This document shows, piece after piece, positions 62,016 through 64,000 of a stretch of 64,000 bases of DNA. Location: NCBI RefSeq assembly GCF_030363035.1, contig NZ_JAUCMN010000003.1, forward strand, positions 124,001-188,000, given 5' to 3'. This stretch comes from Curtobacterium caseinilyticum. GTDB taxonomy: Bacteria; Actinomycetota; Actinomycetes; Actinomycetales; Microbacteriaceae. The first letter of the stretch is position 1. Each line of letters begins with the position of its first letter. Both the position numbers and the translations under genes were made by a program. The notes beneath the pieces are model-generated. The model was given only the letters and a program-made list of their open reading frames with translations. It made no database searches and had not been told where the DNA came from.

Positions 62016-64000
62016 TCAGGACGCGGGCGCCTCCGCGGGGGCCTTCGACGCACCGTAGACGGCCGTCAGGATGCTCTCGACCCACTGGATCAGGCCGTCG
62101 TCCGGCAGGGTCTCGCCGTGCGGCTTCGGCAGCGGGATGCTCGCGGCGTCCTGCTGCGGGAACCAGCGCGCGCCGGGGAACATCCGCTTGAGCCGGACCT
62201 GCGCCGAGTCCGCGAGCTCCTTGCCCGCCACGCGGAGGTTCGAGCCCATCACGACCACGTCGGACAGGCCGACCTGCTGCGCCATCCGGCGGAGCCGCGA
62301 GACCTCGACCAGGGTCAGGACGGCCTGCGGCGGCTGGCCGTAGCGGTCGGTGAGCTCGTCGAGCACCATGTCGATGGCCTCGGGCTGCGCCGCCGGGGCC
62401 GAGGCCGCCGAGAGCTTCTGGTACGCCTCGAGCCGGAGCCGCTCGGACTCCACGTAGTCCTCCGGGATGTGCGCGTCGACGGGGATCTCGAGCCGGAGCT
62501 CGGTCTGCCCCTCGGCGACGTCCCCGCGGAACTGCGAGACCGCTTCGCCGATCATCCGCAGGTACAGGTCGAAGCCGACGCCCGCGATGTGGCCGGACTG
62601 CTCGCCGCCGAGCAGGTTGCCCGCGCCGCGGATCTCGAGGTCCTTCATGGCGACCTGCATGCCCGCGCCGAGCTCGTTGTTCGCGGCGATCGTCTCGAGC
62701 CGGTCCTGCGCGGTCTCGGAGAGCGGCTTGTCCGCGTCGTAGAGGAAGTACGCGTACCCGCGCTCGCGCCCACGACCGACACGACCGCGGAGCTGGTGCA
62801 GCTGCGACAGCCCGTACTTGTCGGCCTTGTCGATGATGAGCGTGTTGGCGTTCGCGATGTCGAGACCGGTCTCGACGATGGTGGTCGACACCAGGACGTC
62901 GAACTTCCGCTCCCAGAAGTCGACCATCACCTGCTCGAGGGTGCCCTCGGACATCTGGCCGTGGGCGACCTGGATGCGGGCCTCCGGGATGATCTCCGCG
63001 AGGTGCGACGCCACCGACTGGATGTCCTTCACGCGGTTGTGCACGTAGAACACCTGGCCCTCACGGAGGAGCTCGCGGCGGATCGCGGCGGCCACCTGCA
63101 GGTCCGACTGCGGACCGACGAAGGTCAGGATCGGGTGGCGGTCCTCCGGCGGGGTGGCCAGGGTCGACATCTCGCGGATGCCGGTCACCGCCATCTCGAG
63201 CGACCGCGGGATCGGCGTCGCGGACATCGCCAGGACGTCGACGTTCGTCTTGAGCTTCTTCAGCTGGTCCTTGTGCTCGACGCCGAAGCGCTGCTCCTCG
63301 TCGATGATGACGAGGCCGACGTCCTTGAACTGGATGTTCTGCGACAGGATGCGGTGCGTGCCGATCACGATGTCGACGGTGCCGTCGGCGAGGCCGGCGA
63401 TCGTCTCCTTCGACTCCTTCTCGGTCTGGAAGCGGCTCAGGGCGCGGAGGTGCACGGGGAACCCGGCGAACCGCTCCTGGAACGTCTCCATGTGCTGGCG
63501 GACGAGCAGCGTCGTCGGAACGAGCACGGCGACCTGCTTGCCGTCCTGCACGGCCTTGAACGCGGCGCGGATCGCGACCTCGGTCTTGCCGTAGCCGACG
63601 TCGCCGGAGAGCAGCCGGTCCATCGGGATCGGGCTCTCCATGTCGCGCTTGATCTCGTCGATCGTGGTGAGCTGGTCGGCGGTCTCGGCGAAGGGGAAGG
63701 CCTCTTCGAGCTCGCGCTGCCACGGGGTGTCCGGCCCGAAGGCGTGCCCCTTCGACGCCATGCGGGCGGAGTACAGCTTCACGAGGTCGACCGCGATGTC
63801 GCGGACCGCCTTGCGGGCCTTCGACTTGGCGGCGGACCAGTCGGAGCCGCCCATCTTCGACAGCGTCGGGTTCTCCCCGCCGACGTAGCGCGAGAGCTGG
63901 TCGAGCTGGTCGGTCGGCACGAAGAGCTTGTCGCCCGGGTAGTTGCGCTTCGACGGCGCGTACTCGAGCACGAGGTACTCGCGCTGGGTCTTCACGGCGT
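62016..64000 (-). CDS. mfd: transcription-repair coupling factor Mfd (C-terminal part; N-terminus beyond window)
   Basis: The frame is open to the window edge and gives about 660 residues of the C-terminal part. In order: the end of the RNA-polymerase-interacting domain ([23 protein letters not shown]), the translocase with Walker [26 protein letters not shown] (motif II), [33 protein letters not shown] (motif VI), the TRG motif region, and the TRCF C-terminal domain. Mfd pushes stalled RNA polymerase off lesions and recruits UvrA. The UvrB-like N-terminal domains lie outside. Confidence 0.97.
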   Translation of the reverse strand, partial: AVKTQREYLVLEYAPSKRNYPGDKLFVPTDQLDQLSRYVGGENPTLSKMGGSDWSAAKSKARKAVRDIAVDLVKLYSARMASKGHAFGPDTPWQRELEEAFPFAETADQLTTIDEIKRDMESPIPMDRLLSGDVGYGKTEVAIRAAFKAVQDGKQVAVLVPTTLLVRQHMETFQERFAGFPVHLRALSRFQTEKESKETIAGLADGTVDIVIGTHRILSQNIQFKDVGLVIIDEEQRFGVEHKDQLKKLKTNVDVLAMSATPIPRSLEMAVTGIREMSTLATPPEDRHPILTFVGPQSDLQVAAAIRRELLREGQVFYVHNRVKDIQSVASHLAEIIPEARIQVAHGQMSEGTLEQVMVDFWERKFDVLVSTTIVETGLDIANANTLIIDKADKYGLSQLHQLRGRVGRGRERGYAYFLYDADKPLSETAQDRLETIAANNELGAGMQVAMKDLEIRGAGNLLGGEQSGHIAGVGFDLYLRMIGEAVSQFRGDVAEGQTELRLEIPVDAHIPEDYVESERLRLEAYQKLSAASAPAAQPEAIDMVLDELTDRYGQPPQAVLTLVEVSRLRRMAQQVGLSDVVVMGSNLRVAGKELADSAQVRLKRMFPGARWFPQQDAASIPLPKPHGETLPDDGLIQWVESILTAVYGASKAPAEAPAS

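Overview
The window is very GC-rich, gene-dense chromosomal DNA from an actinobacterium. Three features point to the family Microbacteriaceae, most likely Curtobacterium or a close relative: a mycothiol S-conjugate amidase (Mca) next to DUF4307 and GreA, a DUF6264-type membrane protein, and the mazG-hisS-eno-ftsB-DUF501 neighbourhood. The genus is an inference from gene content and was not tested by any search. Both window ends cut a gene: an unknown + strand CDS at the left and mfd at the right. No prophage, transposase or CRISPR array was seen.

Layout. 1-7.4 kb holds accessory and regulatory genes: LysR/GNAT, a HicB-like small protein, a MalY-type aminotransferase, a PEP-mutase-family protein, and an XRE-nucleotidyltransferase/HEPN toxin-antitoxin pair placed between two paralogous small genes. 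7.4-11.4 kb holds ychF, a hydrolase, a DEDDh exonuclease, a GntR regulator and a tautomerase. 11.4-23.1 kb is one long minus-strand myo-inositol catabolic operon: iolC, a Cgl0159-like aldolase, iolA, iolB, iolD, iolE, iolG, iolH, a transaldolase-like gene and a second Gfo/Idh/MocA dehydrogenase. 23.3-42 kb is mostly housekeeping: rmuC, glpX, fba, an M18 aminopeptidase, an oxidoreductase/TetR pair, ispH, xseA-xseB, carbonic anhydrase, fumC, phoH-like, uppS, hemolysin III and mca. 42.5-53.5 kb holds greA, ilvA, an AI-2E-type permease, a YcaQ-like protein, lemA-htpX, a large Ig-like membrane protein and a ThrE-type exporter. 53.6-64 kb holds a tRNA, ndh, DUF501, ftsB-like, eno, hisS, a likely small RNA, mazG, nhaA and the 3' part of mfd.

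How the parts work together. The iol genes encode most of the route from myo-inositol to acetyl-CoA and a C3 unit: dehydrogenation (IolG), dehydration (IolE), hydrolysis (IolD), isomerisation (IolB), phosphorylation (IolC), aldol cleavage (no classical IolJ; the Cgl0159-like or transaldolase-like protein may serve) and semialdehyde oxidation (IolA). Related sequence motifs at the iolC promoter, the tautomerase leader and the GntR leader suggest that the nearby GntR protein controls them. GlpX, Fba, Eno and FumC are central carbon enzymes scattered outside that operon.

Non-coding structure. Most convergent gene ends carry strong hairpins. Two dispersed palindromic families recur: family 1 with core GGACGGGAGGCGCGGTGC, at a dozen or so places including degenerate and half copies, and family 2 with core CGAGTCTCG-N3-TGAGCGAC. 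Half of a family 1 element lies inside the mazG reading frame. Short tandem repeats lie before xseA and between eno and ftsB. A well-spaced promoter followed by four hairpins between mazG and hisS looks like an unannotated small RNA.
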